Shown here one piece after another: positions 42,891-52,263 of a DNA stretch of 64,000 nt. The translations under genes were made by a program, and so were the position numbers. The DNA is taken from positions 744,001 to 808,000 of the forward strand of contig NZ_LRPC01000028.1 in the NCBI RefSeq assembly GCF_001592965.1, in the 5' to 3' direction. Numbering within the stretch: the stretch's first letter is position 1; each line of letters starts with the position of its first letter. This stretch comes from Roseivirga spongicola (GTDB taxonomy: Bacteria; Bacteroidota; Bacteroidia; Cytophagales; Cyclobacteriaceae). The notes under the pieces are model-generated. The model worked only from the letters and a program-made list of their open reading frames with translations, ran no database searches and was not told the DNA's origin.

Positions 42891-43019
42891 GAAACTGTCT
42901 CGAAAGCTAAACGTCTTTCCCGACACCAATCGTGAATCCCTTTAAATTAGGTAAAAGATTCAAAGAGATTCCCAGTGAAGCTGAGAATGACAAAAAATCG
43001 GCTTATGAGACAGTTTCCC
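42891..43019. repeat. Intergenic inverted-repeat element, copy 3
   Basis: GAAACTGTCTCGAAAGC at the left pairs with the reverse complement of GAAACTGTCTCATAAGC at the right; inner GTCTTTCCC and GAATGAC arms. It begins 20 nt past the TlpA-like gene stop, and on the minus strand is followed by TTTCTTTTTTTC, so it should terminate the alaS-gatB-TlpA transcript. Confidence 0.8.
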
Positions 43020-43038
43020 TTAAAAAACCTTAAGAAGG

Positions 43039-44160
43039 TTATTCCCCAAAAATGCTCTCTAGTTTCGCCTGAAGGGCTCTACCTCTTAGGTTCTTACCAA
43101 TAACTCTTCCTTCTGGATCTAATAAAAGTGCGAAAGGAATGGCATTGATTTTATAGGCGACTGCTGCTTCGGACTGAAAATATTTAAGGTCAGACACATG
43201 GTAAGGCCACACCAAACCATCTTTCTCAATGGCATCTACCCATTGGTTTCTAGTTCTATCAAGGCTCACACTAAATACCTCAAAACCATCGTCATTGTAT
43301 TTGTTGTACATTCTTACCACATTCGGGTTTTCCATTCGGCAAGGTCTGCACCAGCCTGCCCAGAAATCTAGAAGCACATATTTGCCTCTTAGAGACTCAA
43401 GGCTAATCATTTCACCCTCTGGGTTGGGCAACTCCAAATTAGGTGCTACATCGCCCATGGCTACGGCAGGTTTAAATACGCCCACATTGCTAACGAAATA
43501 GTCTACATCTGAAGAATTAGGAATCTCCTTCTGAAGCTTAACAGACAAAGAATCTAAGAACTTATACTCGTCTGCTTTATTAGGAATATAATCGGTAATG
43601 AGTAAACTAACTAGGGAGCCTTCCAAACTCATAGCCATATCTTTCAAGAACTTTACTTTACCCTCTTCCATAGCTAAGCCTTGGGTGGTTAGCTCTTCAA
43701 CAAGTTCAGTATTTCCTTCATTTCTGGCTTGAATATACTTTTGATTGAATTCTTGGACTTTGACTTGATAGGCATCCATATACTCATATAGCTTAGCCAT
43801 ATTTTCCATGTCTTTAGAACCAGTTACCTCAATACCATTCCCCTCTTCTCCACTAGCTTCAACTTTTAAGTTTTTATCTGCCAGAATAAGGACTTCATAT
43901 TGCTTGTTGTAAATATTTAGCCTGTAAAAGCCAGGGCCATCTACCGATACTTCAAGCTCAAAGTTTCCATTGTGATCCGAATAAACGGTCTCCACTGGCC
44001 TTACTTGTCCTACTTGTCCTACCTCAAATCGCTCCAAAATCACCTCTCCTTGCGGAATGGCGTTCTCAATTTTACCAGTTATTTTAATTAGACCATCGTT
44101 GCTTCCGCCACAAGCCGAAAGGAAAACTACTAAAGTCAATGCTAAAAATTTCTTCATCAT
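43039..44160 (-). CDS. TlpA-like thioredoxin-fold lipoprotein with N-terminal DUF4369
   Basis: 373 aa. Lipobox FLSAC (Cys ~17). An N-terminal beta-domain (~22-115, DUF4369-like: LIKITGKIENAIPQGEVILE) and a helical linker precede a thioredoxin-like domain (~235-373) with the redox motif WAGWCRPC and the cis-Pro region INAIPFALLLDPEG. These envelope reductases act on exported cysteine proteins or haem/cytochrome maturation. Starts with two ATGs; the first overlaps the gatB stop by 4 bp (ATGA), so it is co-transcribed with tRNA-charging genes, with no obvious functional link. Confidence 0.88.
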   Translation of the reverse strand: MMKKFLALTLVVFLSACGGSNDGLIKITGKIENAIPQGEVILERFEVGQVGQVRPVETVYSDHNGNFELEVSVDGPGFYRLNIYNKQYEVLILADKNLKVEASGEEGNGIEVTGSKDMENMAKLYEYMDAYQVKVQEFNQKYIQARNEGNTELVEELTTQGLAMEEGKVKFLKDMAMSLEGSLVSLLITDYIPNKADEYKFLDSLSVKLQKEIPNSSDVDYFVSNVGVFKPAVAMGDVAPNLELPNPEGEMISLESLRGKYVLLDFWAGWCRPCRMENPNVVRMYNKYNDDGFEVFSVSLDRTRNQWVDAIEKDGLVWPYHVSDLKYFQSEAAVAYKINAIPFALLLDPEGRVIGKNLRGRALQAKLESIFGE

Positions 44161-45620
44161 TTGCTTAACGCTTTATTCAATTCTTGCTGAACATCTTTTG
44201 GGGTAGCTTTACCTCGAGTTTCCTTCATTACCTCTCCCATAAAGAGTCCAATCAACTTCTTTTTACCTTTTTTATAGGCTTCAACCTCTTTTGGTAAAGA
44301 TATCAATACCTCTTGAATTATAGACTGAAGCTCTCCTGAGTCTTTTTCTACCAGCAGATTCATCTGTTCTGCCAAGATAGCTGCAGATTTTTCACCCTTC
44401 AGTAACTCAGGTAACAACTGCTGAACAGCAGTTTTATATACTACCTTGCCATTATCTACCAGATTAATTAGTTCGGCTAAACTTTCTGGTGTTAACCCAA
44501 TTTCAGATAATGATTGATTTCCCTCGTTCTGAAGTGCTCTAATTGGTCCATTTAACCAGTTAGCTGCAGATTTAGACTCCTTTACCTGATGGCACAACAC
44601 ATCGAAGTATATTGCGGTTTCCTTTTCTTCGGTTAGAATAGCAACATCATAGTCAGACAGCTGATATTCTTGCTGAAACCTTTTTCTGAACGCTGATGGC
44701 TGAACTTCTGCCTTTGGCTTTAATGCAGCTATAAAAGATTCTTCTAATTGTAGGGGTGGCAGATCTGGACAAGGAAAATAACGATAATCGTTCATGGTTT
44801 CCTTGAAACGCATACCGTAGGTTTTACCTTCATCGGGGTTGAAGGTTCTAGTTTCTACAGCAATCTCCTCTCCTTTCAAAATTAGGTCTAGCTGTCTTTC
44901 TAATTCATAATAAGCGGCCTTACGAACATTATTGAAAGAGTTCATATTCTTGATCTCCACCTTAGCCCCAAGCTCACTATCTCCTTTTCTTTTGATTGAA
45001 ATGTTGGTATCGCAACGCATTTCACCTTTCTCCATATTGGCATCACCAATACCTAAATAGCGCACCATTCTTCTGATTTCTTGAAGACAAGCCGCGGCCT
45101 CTTCTGGGCCTTTGATGCTAGGGTTGGTCACCATTTCAATCAGCGGTGTACCAGCTCGGTTCAAGTCGATCATGGTGCTAGAACCATCGTCATGAATAGA
45201 CTTTCCTGCATCTTCTTCTAAATGAATATGATGAAGACTAACAGCCTCTTGAGCAAGCTCTTTCCCTATCAACTCAATCTTGCCTCCAACACAAATAGGA
45301 GTCTTATCCTGAGTGGTTTGATAACCTTTTGGTAAGTCTGGATAGAAGTAACTCTTTCTATCGAAATAGTTGTGTCTGGTAATATCGCAACCACAGGCCA
45401 GACCCATTAGCACAGCCTTTTCTACTGCAGCTTCATTAAGCACCGGCAAAGTACCAGGGTGCCCCAAGCTAATGGCTGAAACAAGCGTATTCGGCTCATC
45501 CGTTTCAGCATTAGGATCGGAAGAGAAAATCTTAGATTCTGTATTGAGCTGGACGTGAATTTCCAGCCCAATTGTGGCCTCATAGCCTGCTTCTTCTAAT
45601 TTTTGGAGTATATCAGGCAA
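44157..45620 (-). CDS. gatB: Aspartyl/glutamyl-tRNA amidotransferase subunit B
   Basis: Second subunit of GatCAB, which turns misacylated Glu-tRNA(Gln)/Asp-tRNA(Asn) into the amide forms. 487 aa. GLEIHVQLNTESKIF, SLGHPGTLPVLNE, RKSYFYPDLPKGYQTTQ, LNRAGTPLIEMVT and the Zn-cradle region are all present; the C-terminal YqeY-like helical domain is intact (GLFMGEVMKETRGKATP). No ATG exists near the N-terminus; the only reasonable start is TTG 45620, which overlaps the alaS stop by 8 bp. gatA and gatC are not in the window. Confidence 0.94.
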   Translation of the reverse strand: MPDILQKLEEAGYEATIGLEIHVQLNTESKIFSSDPNAETDEPNTLVSAISLGHPGTLPVLNEAAVEKAVLMGLACGCDITRHNYFDRKSYFYPDLPKGYQTTQDKTPICVGGKIELIGKELAQEAVSLHHIHLEEDAGKSIHDDGSSTMIDLNRAGTPLIEMVTNPSIKGPEEAAACLQEIRRMVRYLGIGDANMEKGEMRCDTNISIKRKGDSELGAKVEIKNMNSFNNVRKAAYYELERQLDLILKGEEIAVETRTFNPDEGKTYGMRFKETMNDYRYFPCPDLPPLQLEESFIAALKPKAEVQPSAFRKRFQQEYQLSDYDVAILTEEKETAIYFDVLCHQVKESKSAANWLNGPIRALQNEGNQSLSEIGLTPESLAELINLVDNGKVVYKTAVQQLLPELLKGEKSAAILAEQMNLLVEKDSGELQSIIQEVLISLPKEVEAYKKGKKKLIGLFMGEVMKETRGKATPKDVQQELNKALSK

Positions 45621-48246
45621 AACTGGCTGTTATTTCTTGGGCTTGTTCCACCACTTTATCTAGACCTGAAATGTCCTTTCCTCCAGCAGTAGCAAAGAAT
45701 GGCTGACCACCGCCACCGCCTTTGATGTTCTTAGCTAAATCTCGAACAATCTGACCGGCATTTAAGCCTTTATCTTTCACCAAAGCTTCATCTATAATCA
45801 CCGAAATTTGAGGCTTACCATCTATATCGGCAGCTAAAACAGCGAACAGATTATTCACCTCATTTTTAAGCTCAAAAGACAGCTTCTTTAAAGCATCTCC
45901 CGAAGGAAGAACTACTTTTTGGATCAAGGTATTTACACCGCTAACCTCTGCTATTTCCTTTTTCAGATCATCTTTTACTCGGCCAGATTGCTTAGCATGA
46001 AGTCCTTCTATTTCTTTAGTAAGCTTCTTCTGCTCTTCCATCAAGGCCGAAATAGCTTTGGTCAAGTCTTTCGGGTTCTTTAGTAACTCTTTTACCGATT
46101 TCAACTCCTTCTCTTGCTCTTGTACATACTCAAAAGCTTTCGGGCCGGTGAATGCTTCAATTCTTCTTACACCTGCCGCAACAGCACTTTCAGAAACAAT
46201 CTTGAACAAACCAATATTGCCTGTAGACCCCACATGCGTTCCACCACAAAGTTCTACTGAATATTCAGGATTGAAGGTGATCACGCGAACAAAATCGCCA
46301 TACTTTTCACCGAATAAAGCCATAGCTCCCAATAACTTAGCTTCATCTATCGGAACTGATCTCTTTTCGTCTAATTGAATGTTCTCACGAATGCGAGCAT
46401 TCACAATTTGCTCAATCTGTTCTATTTGCTCTGGCTCAACCTTTGAGAAATGTGAAAAGTCAAACCTTAAAACAGAATCAGAAACCAATGAACCTTTTTG
46501 CTGCACATGGTTGCCTAATACCTCTCTTAAAGCAGCATGCAACAAGTGCGTTGCAGAATGATTGAACTTGATTAAAGACCTTCTATTGGAGTTGATTTCA
46601 GCCTTAAAAGTAGCCGAAGGATCGCTCGGAAGTTTGTCAGTGAAATGTACGATCAAGTCATTTTCTTTCTGAGTATCCAAAACCTTAAGCGTTTCAGAGT
46701 CGCTTTTCAGTACACCGGTATCTCCTACCTGACCACCGCTTTCGCCATAGAAAGGAGTTTTGTCGAGTACAATCTGGTAGACTGTTCTTTTCGCTTCTTT
46801 GATCTCTCTGTACTTGATGATTCTAGACTCGGCAGTTTCTTGGTCGTAACCAACAAATTCTACTTTAGAGTCAGTCAATATTTCCGTCCAGTCTCCCTTC
46901 TCCGAAGCAGCATCAGCCTTCGATCTGTTCTTCTGTTCAGCCATGGCTGAGTTGAAACCAGCTTCGTCAATTGTCAGTCCATTTTCACGAGCTATAAGGG
47001 CTGTAAGGTCTACTGGAAAGCCATAAGTATCGTATAATTCGAAGACTTCTCTGCCTTCGATAATTGTTTCATTTTGAAACGCTAATTTATCTTTTATTTG
47101 CTCTAATCGCTTCAAGCCGTTATCCAGAGTCCTTAAGAAGCCTGTTTCTTCTTCCTTAATCACTTTACTGATTAACTCTCTTTGGCTATCTAATTCATCG
47201 AAGAAGCCCTTGTATTGATCAGCAAGAACATCGACCAATTTGTAAAGGAATGGACTATCGAAATTGAGGAAAGTATAGCCGTATCTAACTGCTCTTCTCA
47301 AGATTCTTCGAATCACATAACCAGCCTTGTTGTTCGATGGTAAAGTTCCATCTGCAATAGCAAAAGAGATCGCCCTGATGTGATCTACAATCACTCGAAT
47401 AGCAATGTCAGTCTCTTCCTTCTGGCCATATTTCACTCCTGCTTCACCTGCAATCTTATCGATCAACGGGGTGAACACATCCGTATCGTAATTAGACTTT
47501 TTGCCCTGCAAGGCCATAGCCAAACGCTCGAAACCCATTCCGGTGTCGATGTGTTGTGCCGGCAGGTTTTCCAATCTCCCATCAGCCTTTCTATCAAACT
47601 GCATGAAAACTAGGTTCCAGATTTCCACCACTTGCGGATGATCATTATTGACCAAATCTTTTCCTGGCACGCTGGCAATTTCTTCATCAGATCTTAAGTC
47701 TATATGAATCTCTGAACATGGACCACAAGGGCCAGTTTCGCCCATTTCCCAGAAGTTATCCTTCTTGTTTCCATTGAGGATTCTAGACTCATCTATAAAT
47801 TCCTTCCAGAAGTCATAAGCCTCCTGATCGAACTTTAAACCTTCTGACTCATCTCCCTCAAATACAGTTACATATAGTTTGTCTTTTGGAAGACCATAAA
47901 CCTCTGTAAGGAGTTGCCAAGCCCATTGAATAGCCTCTTTTTTGAAGTAATCTCCAAACGACCAGTTACCCAACATTTCGAACATGGTATGGTGGTAAGT
48001 ATCTATACCTACCTCTTCCAAATCATTATGCTTACCAGATACTCTCAGACACTTTTGGCTATTGACAGCCCTAGTATAATCGGCTGTGGCATTACACAGA
48101 AACAGATCTTTAAACTGGTTCATACCCGCATTGGTAAACATCAATGTTGGGTCGTTTTTAAGTACCATCGGAGCAGAAGGAACATACTTATGTCCTTTTT
48201 CCTCGAAGAATGAAATAAACTTTGATCTTATCTCTTTGGCTTGCAT
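45613..48246 (-). CDS. alaS: Alanyl-tRNA synthetase
   Basis: 877 aa from the ATG at 48246 (MQAKEIRSKFISFFEEKGH); a TTG 15 bp upstream is less likely. Class II catalytic core with MFTNAGMNQFKDLFL (motif 1) and GMGFERLAMALQG (motif 3 region). The editing domain carries HSATHLLHAALREVLG (HxxxH) and the Zn site CGGTHV, and the C-terminal DHHA1 domain has KGGGGGQPFFATAGG. Charges tRNA(Ala). First gene of alaS-gatB-TlpA, divergent from the M23 peptidase. Confidence 0.97.
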   Translation of the reverse strand: MQAKEIRSKFISFFEEKGHKYVPSAPMVLKNDPTLMFTNAGMNQFKDLFLCNATADYTRAVNSQKCLRVSGKHNDLEEVGIDTYHHTMFEMLGNWSFGDYFKKEAIQWAWQLLTEVYGLPKDKLYVTVFEGDESEGLKFDQEAYDFWKEFIDESRILNGNKKDNFWEMGETGPCGPCSEIHIDLRSDEEIASVPGKDLVNNDHPQVVEIWNLVFMQFDRKADGRLENLPAQHIDTGMGFERLAMALQGKKSNYDTDVFTPLIDKIAGEAGVKYGQKEETDIAIRVIVDHIRAISFAIADGTLPSNNKAGYVIRRILRRAVRYGYTFLNFDSPFLYKLVDVLADQYKGFFDELDSQRELISKVIKEEETGFLRTLDNGLKRLEQIKDKLAFQNETIIEGREVFELYDTYGFPVDLTALIARENGLTIDEAGFNSAMAEQKNRSKADAASEKGDWTEILTDSKVEFVGYDQETAESRIIKYREIKEAKRTVYQIVLDKTPFYGESGGQVGDTGVLKSDSETLKVLDTQKENDLIVHFTDKLPSDPSATFKAEINSNRRSLIKFNHSATHLLHAALREVLGNHVQQKGSLVSDSVLRFDFSHFSKVEPEQIEQIEQIVNARIRENIQLDEKRSVPIDEAKLLGAMALFGEKYGDFVRVITFNPEYSVELCGGTHVGSTGNIGLFKIVSESAVAAGVRRIEAFTGPKAFEYVQEQEKELKSVKELLKNPKDLTKAISALMEEQKKLTKEIEGLHAKQSGRVKDDLKKEIAEVSGVNTLIQKVVLPSGDALKKLSFELKNEVNNLFAVLAADIDGKPQISVIIDEALVKDKGLNAGQIVRDLAKNIKGGGGGQPFFATAGGKDISGLDKVVEQAQEITASFA

Positions 48247-48288
48247 TGGAGAACTGTTCAAATGTGATTAGCGTTACAATAAATTTGT

Positions 48289-48296
48289 TACTTTTG
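48289..48296 (+). promoter_or_regulatory. -7 promoter box of the M23 peptidase gene
   Basis: TACTTTTG, a perfect TAnnTTTG match, 59 bp before the ATG at 48356. TTAG about 19 bp upstream is a poor -33. AGGAGA at 48331-48336 is a possible ribosome-binding purine run. Confidence 0.5.
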
Positions 48297-48355
48297 CTGA
48301 AGCCTGAAAGCTGTGCAAAGGCACAAAATTAGGAGAATTTCAAAAAGGATTCTTA

Positions 48356-49348
48356 ATGTCAAAAATAAAATATTACTACGATACTGAGACCTGCAAATAT
48401 GAAAGAGTAAAGGTCAAAAAACGCGATGTAGTGATAAATGCGCTAGGATTTTTCTCACTATCCCTCATTCTGGCCATCGGCATCATTGTGGTGCTCTCCA
48501 ACTATTTTGATTCCCCAAAAGAACTTGCATTAAAGAAAGAGAATGATGAGTTGAAACTGTATTATGACATAATGCAGAACCAACTTACCAGCATGGACGA
48601 TATGCTAAAGGTTCTTCAGGAAAAAGACGATCAGGTTTACAGAACAGTTTTTGAAGCTGAACCAATTCCTGAAACAGTACGTGAAGCTGGCTCTGGTGGT
48701 GTATTGAAATACAGAGACTTATTAGAAAGCGACTTATCTAATAAAGACTTGGTGGTGGGTACATTAGACAAACTCGATAGAGTGAAGAAGAAGATGTACA
48801 TTCAAACCAAGTCTTATGACGAAATTATGCAGTTGGCTCGCAATAAAGACGAGTATTATGCTGCAATGCCAGCTATTCAGCCTGTTTCTAACGAAGACTT
48901 AAGAAGGTTCTCTTCTGGTTTTGGCATGCGTACCGACCCAGTTCTGAAAGTAAAGAGAATGCACTACGGTGTAGATTTTTCGGCTGAACAGGGCACCCCT
49001 ATCTACGCTACTGCAGATGGAAAAATCTCAGTTGCAAGAACTACTTACACCGGACTAGGCAAGCATGTTAAGATAGATCATGGCTTTGGATTCGAAACAG
49101 TATATGGCCATATGAATAGGTACATTGTTAAAGCTGGTCAAAATGTTAAGCGTGGTCAGATAATAGGATATGTAGGCAATACTGGAAAATCTACCGCCCC
49201 TCACGTACACTACGAAGTCCATATTAACAATAAAGCCGTTAACCCCGTTAACTACTTTTATATGGATTTGGATGCCGAACAATACGAAGAAATTTTAAGG
49301 CTTTCTACTATTGAAAACCAGTCGTTAGGTTCATATGCCAATCAATAA
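48356..49348 (+). CDS. M23 family metallopeptidase, membrane-anchored
   Basis: 330 aa. One N-terminal signal-anchor helix (~28-50, ALGFFSLSLILAIGIIVVLS), a coiled-coil region (~55-95), and a C-terminal LytM/M23 domain (~195-305). Zn ligands: HYGVDF (H, D) and the HVHYEVH motif. GFGMRTDPVLKVKRMHYG is the usual entry strand. Probably a peptidoglycan endopeptidase, or an activator of one, acting in the periplasm at growth or division. Catalytic residues look intact. Confidence 0.93.
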   Translation: MSKIKYYYDTETCKYERVKVKKRDVVINALGFFSLSLILAIGIIVVLSNYFDSPKELALKKENDELKLYYDIMQNQLTSMDDMLKVLQEKDDQVYRTVFEAEPIPETVREAGSGGVLKYRDLLESDLSNKDLVVGTLDKLDRVKKKMYIQTKSYDEIMQLARNKDEYYAAMPAIQPVSNEDLRRFSSGFGMRTDPVLKVKRMHYGVDFSAEQGTPIYATADGKISVARTTYTGLGKHVKIDHGFGFETVYGHMNRYIVKAGQNVKRGQIIGYVGNTGKSTAPHVHYEVHINNKAVNPVNYFYMDLDAEQYEEILRLSTIENQSLGSYANQ

Positions 49349-49416
49349 TTTTTAGAGATTCCTAAGTGAATTTTAACTTCAAGTAACTCTTTTAATTAAC
49401 TTCGTAACTAGTTGAT

Positions 49417-49755
49417 ATGCCGTACAAAGAGAAGCCCATAATCAAGAAATATTTCACCATTGGTGAAGTTGCCAAAGAGCTTGGTGTGGCCACCTCTTTA
49501 ATTCGTTTTTGGGAAACACAGTTCGATTTTATTCGTCCCAAAAAAAACGCCAAAGGAAACCGTAAATACACACAAGACGATCTCAAAAAACTCAAGCTAG
49601 TCCACCACTTGGTGAAGGAAAAAGGCTACACCTTACAAGGAGCCTATGACCATATCAAAGAGAGTAAAGACAGCATTGACGATACCGCTGAGATGGTTCA
49701 ATCACTAAAACGTATTCGGGAGTTTTTAGTAGAGATGAAGAACAACCTTCCATGA
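49417..49755 (+). CDS. MerR-type helix-turn-helix protein
   Basis: 112 aa: KKYFTIGEVAKELGVATSLI (HTH), RFWETQFDFIRPKKN (wing), GNRKYTQDDLKKLKLVHHLV (second helix pair), then a short C-terminal helix. No effector domain. Proteins of this short type are widespread in Bacteroidota; their targets are mostly unknown. It overlaps dprA by 4 bp (ATGA), so both are one operon. TAACTTCG at 49397-49404 is a plausible -7 box. Confidence 0.9.
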   Translation: MPYKEKPIIKKYFTIGEVAKELGVATSLIRFWETQFDFIRPKKNAKGNRKYTQDDLKKLKLVHHLVKEKGYTLQGAYDHIKESKDSIDDTAEMVQSLKRIREFLVEMKNNLP

Positions 49756-50858
49756 ATGAAGACAAGCGCTATCAAGTTGCGCTTTCCTTAATACCTGGCA
49801 TTGGCCCAGTTCTGGCCAAGCAGCTAATCAATCATTTCGAGACACCACAAAACATCTTTAAGGCTACCAAAGGGAAGCTCACCAAGGTGAATGGATTGGG
49901 GAAGAAACTGGCTGACTTAATATCTGGCGAAGAACAGTTGCTCGCTAAGGCAGATAAGGTACTTGAGGCGTCTGAGAAGCTAGGCATCCAAACTCACTAC
50001 TACAAAGAAGACTCCTACCCACAGCGCCTTAAATCCATTCTAGATGCACCAATTGTTCTCTACACCAAAGGCCATGTTGAACTCAATACAGAAAGAACCC
50101 TTGGCATTGTTGGCACCAGAAAAGCCACTAAATACGGACTTCATCAGACGGAAGACATAGTTTCAAGCAGCCAATCATCTAAGCCCATTATTATATCAGG
50201 CTTGGCATACGGTATCGATGTTAGAAGCCATGAAACAGCCGTGAAGCTGAACATTCCAACTTACGGTGTTCTGGCCTGTGGCTTAGACACTATTTACCCT
50301 TCGGCACACAGAAGCATTGCCCAAAAAATGTTAGATAATGGAGGCTTGATCAGCGAATATCCTGTAGGCACTAAAGCTGATGCACGACTATTTCCTGCGA
50401 GAAATAGAATTATAGCTGGTCTTTCAGATGCCCTCATAGTGGTTGAAGCGGCAGCCAAAGGTGGTGCTTTGATCTCAGCCAATATTGCTCATAGTTACGA
50501 CAAACCCGTTTTTGCAGTTCCTGGAGAAATTGGAAAAAGCTTTTCTGAAGGTTGCAACCTACTTATTCGAAACTATAAAGCTTCAATCTACACTGGCTTT
50601 AGAGACATTGAAGAAGCTTTGAACTGGGACTTGAATCAATCTTCCAACAAAAAGGTCATTGAGAAAGATTACAGCCATCTTTCGACAGAACAAAAGAAAG
50701 TAGTTGACATACTTCTCAAAAACGGCCAGCAAATGCAGATTGATCAACTCAGTTGGCAAAGTGAGACCCCACTCAATCAGCTGGCCTCCATCCTACTTCA
50801 ATTAGAGTTTGAAGGACTAATCAAGCCCTTCCCTGGCAAAGAATATAGATTGGTTTAA
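49752..50858 (+). CDS. dprA: DNA-processing protein DprA
   Basis: Loads RecA on incoming single-stranded DNA during natural transformation. 368 aa: N-terminal HhH-like region (SLIPGIGPVLAKQLI), Rossmann-like DprA core (GIVGTRKATKYGLH, ISGLAYGIDVRSHETA, GVLACGLDTIYPSAH, FPARNRIIAGLSDALIVVEA, SANIAHSYDKPVFAVPG), and a C-terminal winged helix (~300-368). Full length, so competence functions may be intact in this organism. Confidence 0.96.
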   Translation: MNEDKRYQVALSLIPGIGPVLAKQLINHFETPQNIFKATKGKLTKVNGLGKKLADLISGEEQLLAKADKVLEASEKLGIQTHYYKEDSYPQRLKSILDAPIVLYTKGHVELNTERTLGIVGTRKATKYGLHQTEDIVSSSQSSKPIIISGLAYGIDVRSHETAVKLNIPTYGVLACGLDTIYPSAHRSIAQKMLDNGGLISEYPVGTKADARLFPARNRIIAGLSDALIVVEAAAKGGALISANIAHSYDKPVFAVPGEIGKSFSEGCNLLIRNYKASIYTGFRDIEEALNWDLNQSSNKKVIEKDYSHLSTEQKKVVDILLKNGQQMQIDQLSWQSETPLNQLASILLQLEFEGLIKPFPGKEYRLV

Positions 50859-50904
50859 TGTAGATCTTAGATTCTAGACACTAGACTTGACCCCGATCTC
50901 TTTA

Positions 50905-52263
50905 TTACTCCCAATGAGTACCGATGGTATAAGTACCATCCCCTATTCTCAATAATTCATAAACTAGGTTATGAATATTCGGACGCACGTTCAAACTATA
51001 AATCTTGCTATTGTTTCTAGTTGGGTAAACCCGATTGGAAAGGAAGATAAACAGCAAATCATTGGCTGGATCAGCCCAAACTAAAGTCCCCGTATAGCCA
51101 GTATGACCATAGCTCTCTGCTGAAGCATCCTTGGCCACACTACTCAATCGTTCATTGTATTCCAATAATGGCTTATCGAAGCCTAAGCCTCGCCTATTAT
51201 CATTTTCGGGAAACTGAACACTTGTAAACTCTTTAACTGTTTCCGCTTTCAAATACTGAGTGGTTCCATATTTTCCTTCATTCAGCAGCATTTGATAGAC
51301 CTTGGCTAAGTCCATAGAATTACTGAACAGACCTGCATTACCAGATACTCCAAGCATCATAGCAGCACCTTCATCGTGCACCACACCCTGCAATTGCGCC
51401 TGACGGAAGAATGTATCATTCTCTGTTGGCACTATTCTATTGAGCGAAAAACGATCTGTAGGATTAAAACCAAGCGTTTCAGCATATAATGGCTGATAGA
51501 ATTTATTATTTAGGTATTCTTCATACTCTACTCCAGACAACCGCTCTACTAGTTCAGGAATTAAATAAAAGAACAGACCAGAGTAGAGATACTTCTTGTC
51601 TTCGCTTACCTCCGACTTGCGGATCATTTTATAAATCTTCTTTTCTTTGAAGTCTTTATGGAGAAATAAATCAGTACCCTCTAGTCTAGTCGGAAATCGT
51701 CTGGATGAATCTGTTTTTACTGTATTCCACCTCCATTTGCCATTTTTCCGCTGCGATTCTGACCAATAAGGAATCCAAGCCTTTAGACCTGCCTGGTGAG
51801 CCAAAATCTCCCGAATACGTAGTTCGGCTTTATCTCCCTTGGCGATTTTTGGAAAGTAGTAACCAAAAGTTTGATCTAAATCGAATAATCCCTCATCGTA
51901 CAGCTTCATCAAAGCTAATGTTGCCGCAGTTACTTTGGTCACAGAAGCTAAGTCGTAAAGATCAGAGTCTTGCACCTTTCTTAGACTGTCATAAGTATGA
52001 AAACCAAAAGAGTTTTTGTAAAAGACAATTCCTCCCTTGGCCAGTAGAACCTGCGCACCAGGAAAAGCCATTGAGTCGATTGCCTCAGTCATTATCTTGG
52101 AGATTTCTCGAGAAAGAACCTCTCCATCTACTCCAACTTCTTCAGGACTACCCAACACCAATTCACCTGCAGATCTATTGATTCTGTATTGCGCATTGAT
52201 ACTCGAAGCAGAGAGCAAAAAGAGCACAAATACAAAGCTTATGTACCTAAGAAACTTGCTCAT
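50905..52263 (-). CDS. Exported serine hydrolase, beta-lactamase family
   Basis: 452 aa. Signal peptide ends SINAQY. Nucleophile motif SVTK in DLASVTKVTAATLALM (~120). The YxN equivalent is YSG (YLYSGLFFYLI), a common variant. The third motif is HTG in YGHTGYTGTLVWADP. The long insert between them (~165-240) is typical of the Bacteroidota family often fused to NagZ-type glycosidases; here it stands alone. Possibly esterase or muropeptide-related. It overlaps the HMG-CoA lyase by 4 bp, which is an odd pairing. Confidence 0.87.
   Translation of the reverse strand: MSKFLRYISFVFVLFLLSASSINAQYRINRSAGELVLGSPEEVGVDGEVLSREISKIMTEAIDSMAFPGAQVLLAKGGIVFYKNSFGFHTYDSLRKVQDSDLYDLASVTKVTAATLALMKLYDEGLFDLDQTFGYYFPKIAKGDKAELRIREILAHQAGLKAWIPYWSESQRKNGKWRWNTVKTDSSRRFPTRLEGTDLFLHKDFKEKKIYKMIRKSEVSEDKKYLYSGLFFYLIPELVERLSGVEYEEYLNNKFYQPLYAETLGFNPTDRFSLNRIVPTENDTFFRQAQLQGVVHDEGAAMMLGVSGNAGLFSNSMDLAKVYQMLLNEGKYGTTQYLKAETVKEFTSVQFPENDNRRGLGFDKPLLEYNERLSSVAKDASAESYGHTGYTGTLVWADPANDLLFIFLSNRVYPTRNNSKIYSLNVRPNIHNLVYELLRIGDGTYTIGTHWE

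Noticed and set aside
45613-48261. alaS start at TTG 48261
   Set aside because: ATG 48246 gives the normal AlaRS N-terminus.
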